Position numbers and translations under genes: made by a program
Notes under the pieces: model-generated
Database searches by the model: none
The model's input: the letters and a program-made list of their open reading frames with translations, nothing else
What the model was told of the DNA's origin: nothing
Part shown: positions 39,474-48,021 of the stretch, piece by piece
Numbering within the stretch: the stretch's first letter is position 1
How the letters are laid out: every line of letters starts with the position of its first letter
DNA from: Zoogloea oleivorans
Lineage (GTDB): Bacteria > Pseudomonadota > Gammaproteobacteria > Burkholderiales > Rhodocyclaceae
Direction: 5' to 3'
NCBI GenBank assembly: GCA_030157785.1
Contig: JAOAUC010000086.1
Coordinates: 33,883-96,421 of the forward strand
DNA: 62,539 nt

Positions 39474-40001
39474 TTACTTGGCGGCAGCGGCCAGGCCGTT
39501 CACGATTTCCTGCTTGGCTTCTTCAACGGTGCCCCAGCCCAGGATCTTGACCCACTTGCCCGGCTCCAGATCCTTGTAGTGCTCAAAGAAATGCACGGTC
39601 TGCTTCATCAGCAGCTCGGGCAGATCGTCGATGGTCTGGACCTTGTCGTACAGCGGGGTCAGCTTGGAGACGGGCACGGCCACAACCTTGGCATCGACGC
39701 CGCCGTCATCTTCCATTTTCAGCACGCCAACGGGGCGGCAGCGGATGACCACGCCCGGAGCGAGCGGGAAGGGGGTGACGACCAGCACATCCACCGGATC
39801 GCCATCGCCGGCGACGGTGTGCGGCACGTAGCCGTAGTTGATCGGGTAGCGCATGGAGGTGCCCATGAAACGGTCGACGAAAATCGCGCCGCTGTCCTTG
39901 TCCACCTCGAACTTGATCGGATCGCCCTGAGCGGAGATCTCGATGATCACATTGATGTCGTTCGGAACGTCCTTGCCGGCCTTGACCTGATCGAAACCCA
40001 T
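39474..40001 (-). CDS. ppa: Inorganic pyrophosphatase, family I
   Basis: A 175-residue soluble enzyme that hydrolyses pyrophosphate and drives biosynthesis. The acidic Mg2+-binding core DGDPVDVLV and the motif NYGYVPHT are typical. The length fits the bacterial hexameric type. Monocistronic; ribosome site GGGAGG before the start. Confidence 0.97.
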   Translation of the reverse strand: MGFDQVKAGKDVPNDINVIIEISAQGDPIKFEVDKDSGAIFVDRFMGTSMRYPINYGYVPHTVAGDGDPVDVLVVTPFPLAPGVVIRCRPVGVLKMEDDGGVDAKVVAVPVSKLTPLYDKVQTIDDLPELLMKQTVHFFEHYKDLEPGKWVKILGWGTVEEAKQEIVNGLAAAAK

Positions 40002-40090
40002 ATCACTACCTCCCTTTATTAGATGTAAAACAGCGCGCCATTATAAGTGAGCCTTGTGACTATCGGATAAACCCTTATGGCGGAAAGCGT

Positions 40091-40297
40091 TCAGGCAGCG
40101 TCGAAGCCACAATCTTCAACCACTGTCCGCAGCGCGTTGGCCGACACCCGGGCCGGGTCGTAGCTGACCAGCGCCTCGCCCTCCTCCAGCGACACCGCCA
40201 CCTTGCTTACGCCCGGTGTGCCCGACAGTGCACCAGTCAGGTTCTTCACACAGCCCTGACAGCTCATGCCGCTGACCTTGATCACTACGTTTTCCAT
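40091..40297 (-). CDS. copZ: Copper chaperone / heavy-metal-associated domain protein
   Basis: A 68-residue HMA domain. The metal-binding motif GMSCQGC has Cys13 and Cys16. It would pass Cu(I) to the P-type ATPase encoded 20 bases upstream. The length and beta-alpha-beta pattern are those of CopZ/Atx1. Confidence 0.92.
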   Translation of the reverse strand: MENVVIKVSGMSCQGCVKNLTGALSGTPGVSKVAVSLEEGEALVSYDPARVSANALRTVVEDCGFDAA

Positions 40298-40317
40298 CGC
40301 ACAGTCCTTTCAGAAAG

Positions 40318-42522
40318 TCAGTTCTTACCGGCACGCCAGCGCCGCAAGAGCAGCGAATTGCTGACGACCGACACGGAGCTCATGGCCATTGCGGCACCGG
40401 CAATTACCGGGTTGAGCAGGCCGAAAGCCGCTGCCGGAATGCCCAGAATGTTGTAGATGAAGGCAAAGAACAGATTCTGGCGGATCTTGCCGAGGGTCGC
40501 CCGCGACAGGGAAATCGCATCCGCCACGCTGTTCAGATCATTGCGCACCAGGGTCAGGTCGGCCGCCTCGATGGCCACATCCGAGCCGGCGCCAATGGCA
40601 AAGGACACATCTGCCGCTGCCAGCGCCGGGGCATCGTTGATGCCGTCGCCAACCATCCCGACCAGGCCTTCGCTACGCAGGGCCTCGACCGCTGCCGCCT
40701 TTTCGCCCGGCAAGACCTGGGCGCGAAATTCGCTGATGCCGGCCTCGGCGGCAATCCGCGCCGCCGCCGCCGGATGGTCGCCGGTCAACATCACCACACG
40801 CACCCCGAGGGCCTGCAGGCGCGCCACCGCCGCCTTCGATGTCGCCCGCAGCGGGTCGGCAATCCCCAGCGCACCGAGGGCCCGACCATCGACGGCGACG
40901 CCCACCGGCGTCAATGCGGCAGCGAGGAGCGGCGCCAGCACATCAGCCGGCAAAGGCACGCCCTGCTCCACCAGAAAGTCCGGCGAACCGACCAGCACCA
41001 GCCGGCCATTCACTCGTCCGCTGACCCCCTTGCCACCCACCGCCTGGGCGCCCTCCGGCATCACGGGTTCAAGGCCAGCGGCCCGCGCAGCCGCCACGAC
41101 GGCCTGCGCCAGCGGATGATGGCTCGCCTGTTCCAGGCTCGCCGCCAGCAACAGCATATCGTTGCGACTCACGCCGGCCGCCGTACGCACGTCCAGCACC
41201 GCCGGACGCCCTTCGGTCAGCGTCCCGGTCTTGTCCACCACCAGCACCTTGATCTTCTCGGCCAGCTCCAGCGCCTCGGCGTTCTTCACCAGAATGCCGG
41301 CGCGAGCGCCCTGCCCGGTGCCCACCATGACCGCCGTCGGCGTCGCCAGCCCCAACGCACAGGGGCAGGCGATGACCAGTACGGCCACCGCATTGACCAG
41401 CGCCGGCGCCAGTTCGCCGCCAATCCACCACCAACCGACGAAAGTAATCAGCGCAATCACCACCACGGTCGGCACGAAAATCGCGGCGATGCGGTCTGCC
41501 AGGCGCTGCACCGCCGGCTTGCCGCCCTGAGCCTGCTCCACCAGCCGCACGATGCCGGCCAGCAGCGTATCGGCACCGACGCCGGTAGCCCGGCAGCGCA
41601 AGACGCCATCACCATTCACCGTTGCCGCAAAAACCTTGTCGCCCGTCGCCTTGGAAACCGGAACGCTCTCGCCGGTCAGCATGGCCTCGTCGGCGGACGA
41701 CTCGCCGCTCAGCACCTCGCCATCGACCGGTACCGAATCCCCCGGTCGCAGCACGAAGACCATCCCCGCCACCACCTGCGCTACCGGCATTTCAACCAGT
41801 TGGCCGTCCTGCTCGATCTGCGCTGTCGGTGGCTGCAGGCGCAGCAGGGCCTCGATGGCAGCCGACGTGCGGGCCCGCGCCCGGGCTTCCAGCAGCTTGC
41901 CGAGCAGCACCAGCGTGATGATGCTCGCCGAGGCTTCGAAGTAGACATGCAGGTCGTGACGATCAAGGAGCACCACGGCGAGGCTGAAGAAATAGGCCAC
42001 GCTGGTCCCGAGGGCCACCAGCACGTCCATGTTGGCACCGCCACCGCGCAGGGACGACCAGGCGCCCTGGTAGAAACGCCGGCCGATCCAGAACTGGACC
42101 GGCGCCGCCAGCAGGCACTGGAACCAGCGCGGCAGCCATTCGGCGTGATGGGCAAAGCCACTCATGCCTCCGCTCAGCATGCCGACCATCTGCACCAGAA
42201 AGGGCAGGCTCAGAATCGCCGAAATCCAGAACAGACGCAGCTCGGCCTGGAAATCGGCCTCCTTGCGGGCCTTCTCGGCCTCACGGTCACGAGCGATGCG
42301 GGGGGTGGCGGTGAAGCCGGCCTTCGCCACCGCGGTAATGATCGCGGCCTGGTCGGCCAGCTCCGGCGCATAGCGGACCCGCGCCATCTCGGCCGCAAAA
42401 TTGACGTTGGCCTCAACGCCGGGCAGGCGGTTCAAAACCTTCTCGATGCGGGCCGCGCAGGCCGCGCAGCTCATGCCGCCAAGACTCAGCTCAAGCGTCT
42501 GGGGCGCCACCGGGGAATCCAT
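40318..42522 (-). CDS. copA: Copper-translocating P1B-type ATPase
   Basis: A 734-residue Cu(I) exporter. One N-terminal HMA domain (GMSCAAC, Cys19 and Cys22) precedes the membrane part; the permeation motif [10 protein letters not shown], phosphorylation motif DKTGTLTEG and hinge [10 protein letters not shown] are present. The proximity of a TauE/SafE gene, hemN and fnr suggests that it may belong to the cbb3-oxidase maturation group (CcoI-like), but the sequence does not separate these from CopA. ATG 42522 is used; an upstream TTG would add three residues. One base separates it from the uspA stop. Confidence 0.93.
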   Translation of the reverse strand: MDSPVAPQTLELSLGGMSCAACAARIEKVLNRLPGVEANVNFAAEMARVRYAPELADQAAIITAVAKAGFTATPRIARDREAEKARKEADFQAELRLFWISAILSLPFLVQMVGMLSGGMSGFAHHAEWLPRWFQCLLAAPVQFWIGRRFYQGAWSSLRGGGANMDVLVALGTSVAYFFSLAVVLLDRHDLHVYFEASASIITLVLLGKLLEARARARTSAAIEALLRLQPPTAQIEQDGQLVEMPVAQVVAGMVFVLRPGDSVPVDGEVLSGESSADEAMLTGESVPVSKATGDKVFAATVNGDGVLRCRATGVGADTLLAGIVRLVEQAQGGKPAVQRLADRIAAIFVPTVVVIALITFVGWWWIGGELAPALVNAVAVLVIACPCALGLATPTAVMVGTGQGARAGILVKNAEALELAEKIKVLVVDKTGTLTEGRPAVLDVRTAAGVSRNDMLLLAASLEQASHHPLAQAVVAAARAAGLEPVMPEGAQAVGGKGVSGRVNGRLVLVGSPDFLVEQGVPLPADVLAPLLAAALTPVGVAVDGRALGALGIADPLRATSKAAVARLQALGVRVVMLTGDHPAAAARIAAEAGISEFRAQVLPGEKAAAVEALRSEGLVGMVGDGINDAPALAAADVSFAIGAGSDVAIEAADLTLVRNDLNSVADAISLSRATLGKIRQNLFFAFIYNILGIPAAAFGLLNPVIAGAAMAMSSVSVVSNSLLLRRWRAGKN

Positions 42523-42523
42523 C

Positions 42524-42949
42524 TCATCCAACCAGCAGAACGGGCACTGCAGAGCGCTGCAGCACCCTGGTTGCCACCGAGCCGAGGATCAGGTCGGCCA
42601 CCACACCGCGGCCGTGACGTCCCAGACAGACGTAATCACACTCCAGCTCATCAGCCAGTTTCACGACCACGTCAGCCGGATGGCCCACATGAAGATGGCG
42701 CACCACATCCAGCCCGGCCGCCTGCAACTGCGCCACGGCGGCCTTCAGCACATCCTCGCCTTCGTCCCGGTAGTAGGCATCCAGCGCCTCCTTGCCCACA
42801 TGACGGGTCGCGAAATCCACCGGAATCGGCGGATGGACATACAGCACATGCACCTCGGGCGGCGACTTCAACTCACCGGCCAGCGCAATCACCTGCCCTG
42901 CGGCACGCAGGGACACGGGGGAATCATCGACTGCCAGCAGGATTTTCAT
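42524..42949 (-). CDS. Universal stress protein family (UspA)
   Basis: A 141-residue Rossmann-like protein. The ATP-binding motif is present in the C-terminal part ([24 protein letters not shown]). The N-terminus [19 protein letters not shown] is typical. Its placement with copA and a TauE/SafE protein is common near FNR-controlled genes. Role in stress or anaerobic survival is inferred from the family. Confidence 0.9.
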   Translation of the reverse strand: MKILLAVDDSPVSLRAAGQVIALAGELKSPPEVHVLYVHPPIPVDFATRHVGKEALDAYYRDEGEDVLKAAVAQLQAAGLDVVRHLHVGHPADVVVKLADELECDYVCLGRHGRGVVADLILGSVATRVLQRSAVPVLLVG

Positions 42950-42979
42950 GTTTGTCAGCTTCGCAGAGGAAAAACCGGG

Positions 42980-43687
42980 TCAAAAGTGGCAGACGACACC
43001 ACTCCACAGCTTGCTGCCCAGGGATGGGGCCGTCGCCAGACCGAACACCCCGAAGGCCAGCACTATCAATCCAGACCCCATCCGGATCGCCCGGTTCCGC
43101 ACCACATCGCGCAAACGCTTGAGGAGCATGCCGGCGAGCATCAGGTTGGGCAGGGTCCCCAGGCCAAAAGCCAGCATTAGCGCCGCGCCCCGCTCCGCCG
43201 CGCCGGTCACCAGCGCCGTCGCCAGCACGCTGTACACCAGGCCACAGGGCAGGAAGCCCCACAGCATGCCGAGGGGAAAAGCCTGGGCCACCGTACGGGC
43301 CGGCAGGAAGCGCTTCGTGAGGGGCTGGATGCGCGACCACAGCCGATGACCGAGCCGTTCGACCCCCGACAGGGCGCGGGTAAAGCCGGTGAGGTACAGA
43401 CCCAGCGCTACCAGCATCAGATTGGCCGCCACATAGAGGCCCATCTGGATCGGCAGGATGTCATTGAAGAGCATCCCCACCGTGCCGATGGCCCCCATCG
43501 CCGCCCCGGCCAGGGTGTAGCTGGAAATGCGCCCCAGGTTGTAAGCCAGGTGCATTGGCCACTCGCGACGCTTCTCGCCGGGCATCTGCACGGTCAGGGC
43601 ACTGACGATTCCCCCGCACATGCCGACACAGTGGGTACCGCCAAGAAGGCCAATCAGGAAAACTGCGAGGTAGCCGGTTTCGGGCAT
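42980..43687 (-). CDS. Sulfite exporter TauE/SafE family membrane protein
   Basis: A 235-residue six-helix membrane protein. The N-terminus has the family motif GLLGGTHCVGMCGGIVSALT, with a Cys pair that may bind copper; the second half has GFLPCGLVYSVLATA. In betaproteobacteria this subgroup is usually linked with ccoNOPQ and hemN and has been proposed to act in cytochrome oxidase assembly. No cco genes are in the window. ATG 43687 is preferred to an upstream start. Confidence 0.85.
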   Translation of the reverse strand: MPETGYLAVFLIGLLGGTHCVGMCGGIVSALTVQMPGEKRREWPMHLAYNLGRISSYTLAGAAMGAIGTVGMLFNDILPIQMGLYVAANLMLVALGLYLTGFTRALSGVERLGHRLWSRIQPLTKRFLPARTVAQAFPLGMLWGFLPCGLVYSVLATALVTGAAERGAALMLAFGLGTLPNLMLAGMLLKRLRDVVRNRAIRMGSGLIVLAFGVFGLATAPSLGSKLWSGVVCHF

Positions 43688-43700
43688 CGTTCCAACCTGC

Positions 43701-43732
43701 AAAAACAAAACGCCCCGCGGAAGCGCGGGGCG
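43701..43732 (-). terminator. hemN terminator
   Basis: Stem CGCCCCGCG / CGCGGGGCG with a GAAG loop followed on the minus strand by TTTTGTTTTT. It separates hemN from the TauE/SafE gene. Confidence 0.92.
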
Positions 43733-43786
43733 CGTGAATTACCGCTTCGGTTGCCATTCTAGCCCGGTACAGCCGGGCCGGCTGGC

Positions 43787-45181
43787 TCAGATCACCTTGG
43801 AGTAACGGGTACGCTCCCGGTCAGACCGCAGGTACCTGTCGAAAACCATCGCAATCGCCCGCACCAGCATGCGACCGGCCGGCAGCACGGTGATCCATTG
43901 GTCGTCGATGGTCAGCAGACCGCCCTTCTCCATCTCGCGCAGATCAGCAAGCTCGGCGGCAAAGTACTTCTTGAAGTCGATCAGGTGGGCGATCTCGATG
44001 GACTCGATGGACAGCTCGAAGTGACACATCAGGGCCTGGATGATGGCCCTGCGCAGAAGATCGTCCGGCGTCAGCTCGATGCCACGCAGCACCGGCAGGC
44101 GGCCCGTATCGAGAATGTCGTAATACTCGTCCAGCGTCTTCACGTTCTGGGCGTAGGTCGGGCCGACCTTGCCGATGGCCGACACGCCAAAGGCCAGCAG
44201 GTCACACTCGGCGTAGGTCGAGTAGCCCTGAAAGTTGCGGTGCAGGCGTCCTTGCCGCTGGGCTGTGGCGAGTTCGTCAGTCGGCTTGGCGAAGTGGTCC
44301 ATGCCGATGTAGACATAGCCAGCCTCGGTCAGGCGACGGATGGCCAACTGCATGATCTGCAGCTTGGTTTCGCCCGATGGCAACTGGGCGTCGACGATAC
44401 GGCGCTGCGGCTTGAACAGGCTCGGCAGGTGTGCGTAGTTGTAAATGGACAGGCGATCGGGCGACAGGGCCAGGATCTGCTCGAGGGTCCGGTTGAAGCT
44501 GATCACATTCTGCTTGGGTAGACCGTAGATCAGGTCCACACTGATGGACTTGAAACCGTGGGCGCGCGCCGCATCGATGACCAGCTTGGTTTCTTCTTCG
44601 CTCTGAATCCGGTTGACCGCCTTCTGTACATCCGGATTGAAGTCCTGGATGCCGACGCTCATGCGGTTGAAGCCGAGCTCGGCCAGCAGGGCAACGGTGG
44701 GTTCATCCACCTTGCGGGGGTCGACCTCGATGGAGTATTCGCCATCCGGAACAAGCGTGAAGTGCTTGCGCACGATCCCCATCAACTGGCGGAGTTCGTC
44801 GTGGGACAGGAAGGTTGGCGTACCGCCACCCAGGTGCAACTGCAGGACTTCCCGTGGCCCGTCCAGGCTGGCGGCCTGCATCTCGACTTCTTTCTCGAGG
44901 TAGGTCAGGTACTTGGCTGAACGGCCGTGATCCTTGGTGATGATCTTGTTGCAGCCGCAGTAGTAGCAGATCGTATTGCAGAAGGGGATGTGGAAGTATA
45001 ATGAGAGAGGTTTGCCAATCCCGCCGACGGTACGCCTCCCCAGCCAGTCACAGAGGGCTTCGGAGTTGAATGCCTCGACGAAGCGATCAGCGGTGGGATA
45101 CGACGTATACCGGGGCCCATTCACATCAAACTTGCGAATGAGCTCGGGATCGAATATCAGGTCTTTTTGAGTCGTGTTCAT
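43787..45181 (-). CDS. hemN: Oxygen-independent coproporphyrinogen III oxidase
   Basis: A 464-residue radical SAM enzyme that decarboxylates coproporphyrinogen III to protoporphyrinogen IX for anaerobic heme synthesis. The cluster ligands CxxxCxxC are at Cys68, Cys72 and Cys75 (HIPFCNTICYYCGCN); a fourth conserved cysteine at 77 is typical of true HemN. The GGGTPT motif for SAM follows. ATG 45181 is used; the open frame continues to 45754 only because it crosses fnr in antisense. The gene is divergent from fnr, sharing an FNR box. Confidence 0.96.
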   Translation of the reverse strand: MNTTQKDLIFDPELIRKFDVNGPRYTSYPTADRFVEAFNSEALCDWLGRRTVGGIGKPLSLYFHIPFCNTICYYCGCNKIITKDHGRSAKYLTYLEKEVEMQAASLDGPREVLQLHLGGGTPTFLSHDELRQLMGIVRKHFTLVPDGEYSIEVDPRKVDEPTVALLAELGFNRMSVGIQDFNPDVQKAVNRIQSEEETKLVIDAARAHGFKSISVDLIYGLPKQNVISFNRTLEQILALSPDRLSIYNYAHLPSLFKPQRRIVDAQLPSGETKLQIMQLAIRRLTEAGYVYIGMDHFAKPTDELATAQRQGRLHRNFQGYSTYAECDLLAFGVSAIGKVGPTYAQNVKTLDEYYDILDTGRLPVLRGIELTPDDLLRRAIIQALMCHFELSIESIEIAHLIDFKKYFAAELADLREMEKGGLLTIDDQWITVLPAGRMLVRAIAMVFDRYLRSDRERTRYSKVI

Positions 45182-45235
45182 GGGTGTACTTCTGTTGGTT
45201 GCACGAGACAATCGCAGAATCATCCCGAAATCGTA

Positions 45236-45249
45236 TTGACGTGGATCAA
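45236..45249. promoter_or_regulatory. FNR box in the hemN-fnr divergent region
   Basis: TTGAC-GTGG-ATCAA, one mismatch from the FNR consensus TTGAT-N4-ATCAA. It lies 54 bases from the hemN start and 52 bases before the fnr ATG, and could act on both genes. Confidence 0.85.
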
Positions 45250-45301
45250 AGGGCTCCAAACGTTGGTATAACCCTACAAGTTCAGGTGATTGCACGTGCA
45301 G

Positions 45302-46036
45302 ATGAAATCGGTAATTCCGGTGACGGTGGTAGAGATCAAGGCAGCCTGTTCCCAGTGCAACCTGAGAGAACTGTGCCTGCCTTTCGGCCTGGATCCGAGA
45401 GAGATAAACCAGCTCGACGAACTCGTCGGGGCCCGCCGCAAGATCAAGCGGCAGCAGCACCTGTACCGTTCGGGCGACGGCTTCGAGGCCATCTACGCGA
45501 TCCGTGCCGGCTCCTTCAAGACCGACGTGATCCTCGAGGACGGCCGCGACCAGGTAACGGGCTTCCAGATGACAGGCGAAGTCCTCGGCCTCGACGGCAT
45601 CAGCACGGAACATCACTCGTGCAACGCCATCGCCCTCGAAGACAGCGAGGTCTGCGTGATCCCGTTCGGCCGGCTGGAGGAGCTCTCCCGCCAGGTCGAG
45701 AGCCTGCAACACCAGTTCCACAAGATCATGAGCCGCGAGATCGTACGCGACCATGGCGTGATGATGCTGCTTGGTTCAATGCGCGCCGAAGAGCGGCTGG
45801 CGGCCTTTTTGCTCAACATGTCGCAGCGCTTCACGGTGCGGGGCTTCTCGCCGTCGGAATTCCACCTGCGCATGACCCGCGACGAAATCGGCTCCTACCT
45901 CGGGCTCAAGCTCGAAACCGTATCCCGCGCCTTCTCCCGCTTTCAGGATGAAGGCCTGGTCGCCGTTCAGCAAAAGCACATTCGCATCCTCGACACGCCG
46001 GGCCTCAAGCGCCTGCTGAACCACCACAACAACTGA
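45302..46036 (+). CDS. fnr: FNR/Anr-type oxygen-sensing regulator
   Basis: A 244-residue CRP-family regulator. The [4Fe-4S] ligands are Cys16, Cys19, Cys25 and Cys107. The C-terminal helix-turn-helix has the FNR-type recognition residues Glu205, Ser208 and Arg209 (LETVSRAF). The O2-labile cluster allows dimerisation and DNA binding under anoxia. An AGGTGA sequence lies 12 bases before ATG 45302 but only 6 before an in-frame GTG at 45296, so the start might be two residues longer. An FNR box lies upstream, pointing to autoregulation. Confidence 0.95.
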   Translation: MKSVIPVTVVEIKAACSQCNLRELCLPFGLDPREINQLDELVGARRKIKRQQHLYRSGDGFEAIYAIRAGSFKTDVILEDGRDQVTGFQMTGEVLGLDGISTEHHSCNAIALEDSEVCVIPFGRLEELSRQVESLQHQFHKIMSREIVRDHGVMMLLGSMRAEERLAAFLLNMSQRFTVRGFSPSEFHLRMTRDEIGSYLGLKLETVSRAFSRFQDEGLVAVQQKHIRILDTPGLKRLLNHHNN

Positions 46037-46054
46037 TGCATTCCGGCCCGGGAG

Positions 46055-46441
46055 TCACACCCAGGCCAGCCACCCGAGCGGGTTCTTGCTCACCGCCACC
46101 GACACGATGTAGGACAGGGTAGCCAGCGCAGCGGCGTAGGCGGCTATCCGCACGGGCCTCGGGCGCGCCGGCCGCAGGGCCACGGCGCCCAGGCCGATAT
46201 AGGCGAGCAGCCCGAACACCTTGGCCGTCAGCCAGCCATTCACAAAGGGATACTGCCCCGCCAGCACGGCCAGCCCAATGGCGCTGGCGAGCAGGCAGGA
46301 ATCGATGAGGTGGGGAAGAACGCGGGTCAGCCGGGCACGCAGGCGCGGCGACCCCGTAATCGACCACCAGCCCCGCAGGGCGAAGCCGGTGCCGCTGAGA
46401 ATCACGCAGCTGATGTGGAAGTGCTTGAGAATCAGGTACAT
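46055..46441 (-). CDS. SirB2 family membrane protein
   Basis: A 128-residue four-helix membrane protein beginning MYLILKHFHISCVILSGTGF, with the family's histidines in helix 1 and DSCLLASAIGLA. SirB2 was named for effects on invasion gene expression in Salmonella, but in most bacteria the function is unknown. ATG 46441 excludes a 53-residue extension that overlaps the ODP-like gene's terminator. Convergent with fnr. Confidence 0.75.
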   Translation of the reverse strand: MYLILKHFHISCVILSGTGFALRGWWSITGSPRLRARLTRVLPHLIDSCLLASAIGLAVLAGQYPFVNGWLTAKVFGLLAYIGLGAVALRPARPRPVRIAAYAAALATLSYIVSVAVSKNPLGWLAWV

Positions 46442-46490
46442 GTCGCCTCGAAAAACCGGATTTTCCGCGGCAACAGTCTGAACAAACGCC

Positions 46491-46512
46491 GGGCCCTGCG
46501 GATGCAGGGCCC
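46491..46512 (-). terminator. Hairpin downstream of the ODP-like gene
   Basis: A perfect 9-bp stem GGGCCCTGC / GCAGGGCCC with a four-base loop, just beyond the stop at 46518 on the minus strand. The T-run is short (GTTTGTT). Confidence 0.65.
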
Positions 46513-46517
46513 TCACT

Positions 46518-47258
46518 TTATCCGCGCAGCACGCCGACTTCCAGTGCCGCGAACCAGTTGATGAAGCGCTGCACGTCGGCGCCCTGGTAGATGGCTCCAT
46601 GCTGCGGCACCATCATGTCGATGTCGAGGCGGGAAACCCGCTCGCACCAGTCCCGCTTGGCCCGGTCGGATCCCATCCAGCGCTTGTGGAAGCCTTCCGC
46701 ATGACGGATATGGCGGGAGAAGTCCTCCACGTACAACTCGTTGTGATCGGGGGGCAGCAAGGCCGCGCCCACATCGCCTGAGAAGAGGATCTTCGCCTTC
46801 GGGTCATAAAGGTGGAAATTGCCCGACGAGTGCAGGTAGTGCGCCGGAATGGCCTGCAACTCCAGCCCGCCGAGGCGAATGGTCATGCCCGGATCGGGGA
46901 TCGTGACGAAGGTCGAATCCTGACCGCCGAAGTGGGGCAAAAAGGATTGCCACAACCAGCTCGTATAGCACTTCAGGTCGGGCTTGAATTCCAGCCACAG
47001 GGCCAGCGACGAGATGATGTCCGGATCCTGATGGGACGCGAAAATACCGGCCAGACGGGTCGGATCGCACTCGGCTGACAAGGCTGAAAAGACGGCCGGA
47101 AATATCTCGATACCACCCGGATCGCACAGCAGGGCTTCTTCGCCATGGACAACCACGTATTCGTTGGTGTCGATGATGTAGCCCGGTTTGGTCGGGTCAC
47201 GGGCAATCGCCAGCCAGCGGTGGGTGTCGTCCTGATAGATACAGTGGGCCTGCTTCAT
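46518..47258 (-). CDS. ODP-type diiron metallo-beta-lactamase-fold protein (oxygen sensor-like)
   Basis: A 246-residue protein with the metallo-beta-lactamase fold of flavodiiron proteins but no flavodoxin domain. The metal-binding motif is HxDxD (His76, Asp78, Asp80) instead of the hydrolase HxHxDH; other ligands are His140 or His143 (AHYLHSSGNFHLYDP), Asp162 (FSGDVGAA) and His220 (PQHGAIYQG). This is the ODP layout. In Treponema denticola, ODP binds a diiron-peroxo centre and reports oxygen to the chemotaxis apparatus (established). Here it lies 6 bases downstream of a chemoreceptor-like gene. An O2-sensing role is inferred from that. Confidence 0.8.
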   Translation of the reverse strand: MKQAHCIYQDDTHRWLAIARDPTKPGYIIDTNEYVVVHGEEALLCDPGGIEIFPAVFSALSAECDPTRLAGIFASHQDPDIISSLALWLEFKPDLKCYTSWLWQSFLPHFGGQDSTFVTIPDPGMTIRLGGLELQAIPAHYLHSSGNFHLYDPKAKILFSGDVGAALLPPDHNELYVEDFSRHIRHAEGFHKRWMGSDRAKRDWCERVSRLDIDMMVPQHGAIYQGADVQRFINWFAALEVGVLRG

Positions 47259-47264
47259 GGGTTC

Positions 47265-47888
47265 CTAATCCTTTACAAGACGTTCCTTGCCGAGTATTTC
47301 CAGTGAGCGCTTGATTTGAGCGATCACCTCCGCGAAATCTGTCGAAACCTGCATCAGCGCCGGACTGAATCCACCGCCATATGCTGCCTCGATCTTGGCC
47401 GAACGAGCCAGCACACCGCCCAGTTCGACCAGTTGCTGGGTCTCCTCCACCGACGCCCGCAGACGCATGTCGAGGGTACGCAGCTTTGCCTGTTGCTCGG
47501 CGAGCCGAGTGGCGCCGCGTTTGCGCGCCTCGCGCACGCCGGGCACCCCATCGCCACTGAGGCGGATCGCTGCCGCCAGAATGGCCGAGTTGCGCTGCTG
47601 CTGGACGACGCCGGTGACACTGCCCACGGAACCGGAGGTCATGTCCCGCAGCGACGCCATGTGGCGGGTCAGATCCTGCGCAAAACGCCGCAACTCATTG
47701 GACAGCACGCCGAAACCGAGTGCCGCGTTACCGGCTCGTTTGGCCAGAAAGATCGCGTTGAGAGCCATCAGGTTGATGCGGAAAGCCGTCGCGACGATGG
47801 CCTTGATCTCTTCATTGACCCGCACGATGCGCGCAAGCTCACCGCTGTTGGTCGAAGTGAAATGCAGATTTCGTTCTGGCGCGTTCAT
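47265..47888 (-). CDS. Short cytoplasmic chemoreceptor-like (MCP signalling domain) protein
   Basis: A 207-residue helical protein without membrane segments or HAMP. It carries a diverged MCP hairpin tip: ATAFRINLMALNAIFLAKRAG and ALGFGVLSNELRRFAQDL correspond to the canonical tip with the hairpin-turn glutamate and arginine. The rest looks like a coiled coil (QRNSAILAAAIRL, then AEQQAKLRTLDMRLRASVEETQQL). It lacks clear methylation-site pairs. It could be a minimal receptor that couples to CheA/CheW, taking its input from the adjacent ODP-like protein. No che genes are in the window. Confidence 0.7.
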   Translation of the reverse strand: MNAPERNLHFTSTNSGELARIVRVNEEIKAIVATAFRINLMALNAIFLAKRAGNAALGFGVLSNELRRFAQDLTRHMASLRDMTSGSVGSVTGVVQQQRNSAILAAAIRLSGDGVPGVREARKRGATRLAEQQAKLRTLDMRLRASVEETQQLVELGGVLARSAKIEAAYGGGFSPALMQVSTDFAEVIAQIKRSLEILGKERLVKD

Positions 47889-47963
47889 GCCGGGCTTTCG
47901 GAAGCAGCGTTGCGGGCTCGTCGATCTGTGGCGAGGCCGGTGGCAGGTCCCAAAGGACTACCG

Positions 47964-47997
47964 GCCGGCCGCCGTTGTGGGTTTAACGGCGGCCGGC
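47964..47997 (-). terminator. Strong GC hairpin after the Gcr-family gene
   Basis: A 13-bp perfect stem GCCGGCCGCCGTT / AACGGCGGCCGGC with an 8-base loop. It lies 25 bases beyond the Gcr-family stop on the minus strand. There is no clear T-run, so termination is inferred. Confidence 0.6.
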
Positions 47998-48021
47998 AGG
48001 CAAGCTTGAGGCTGCTGGCTG

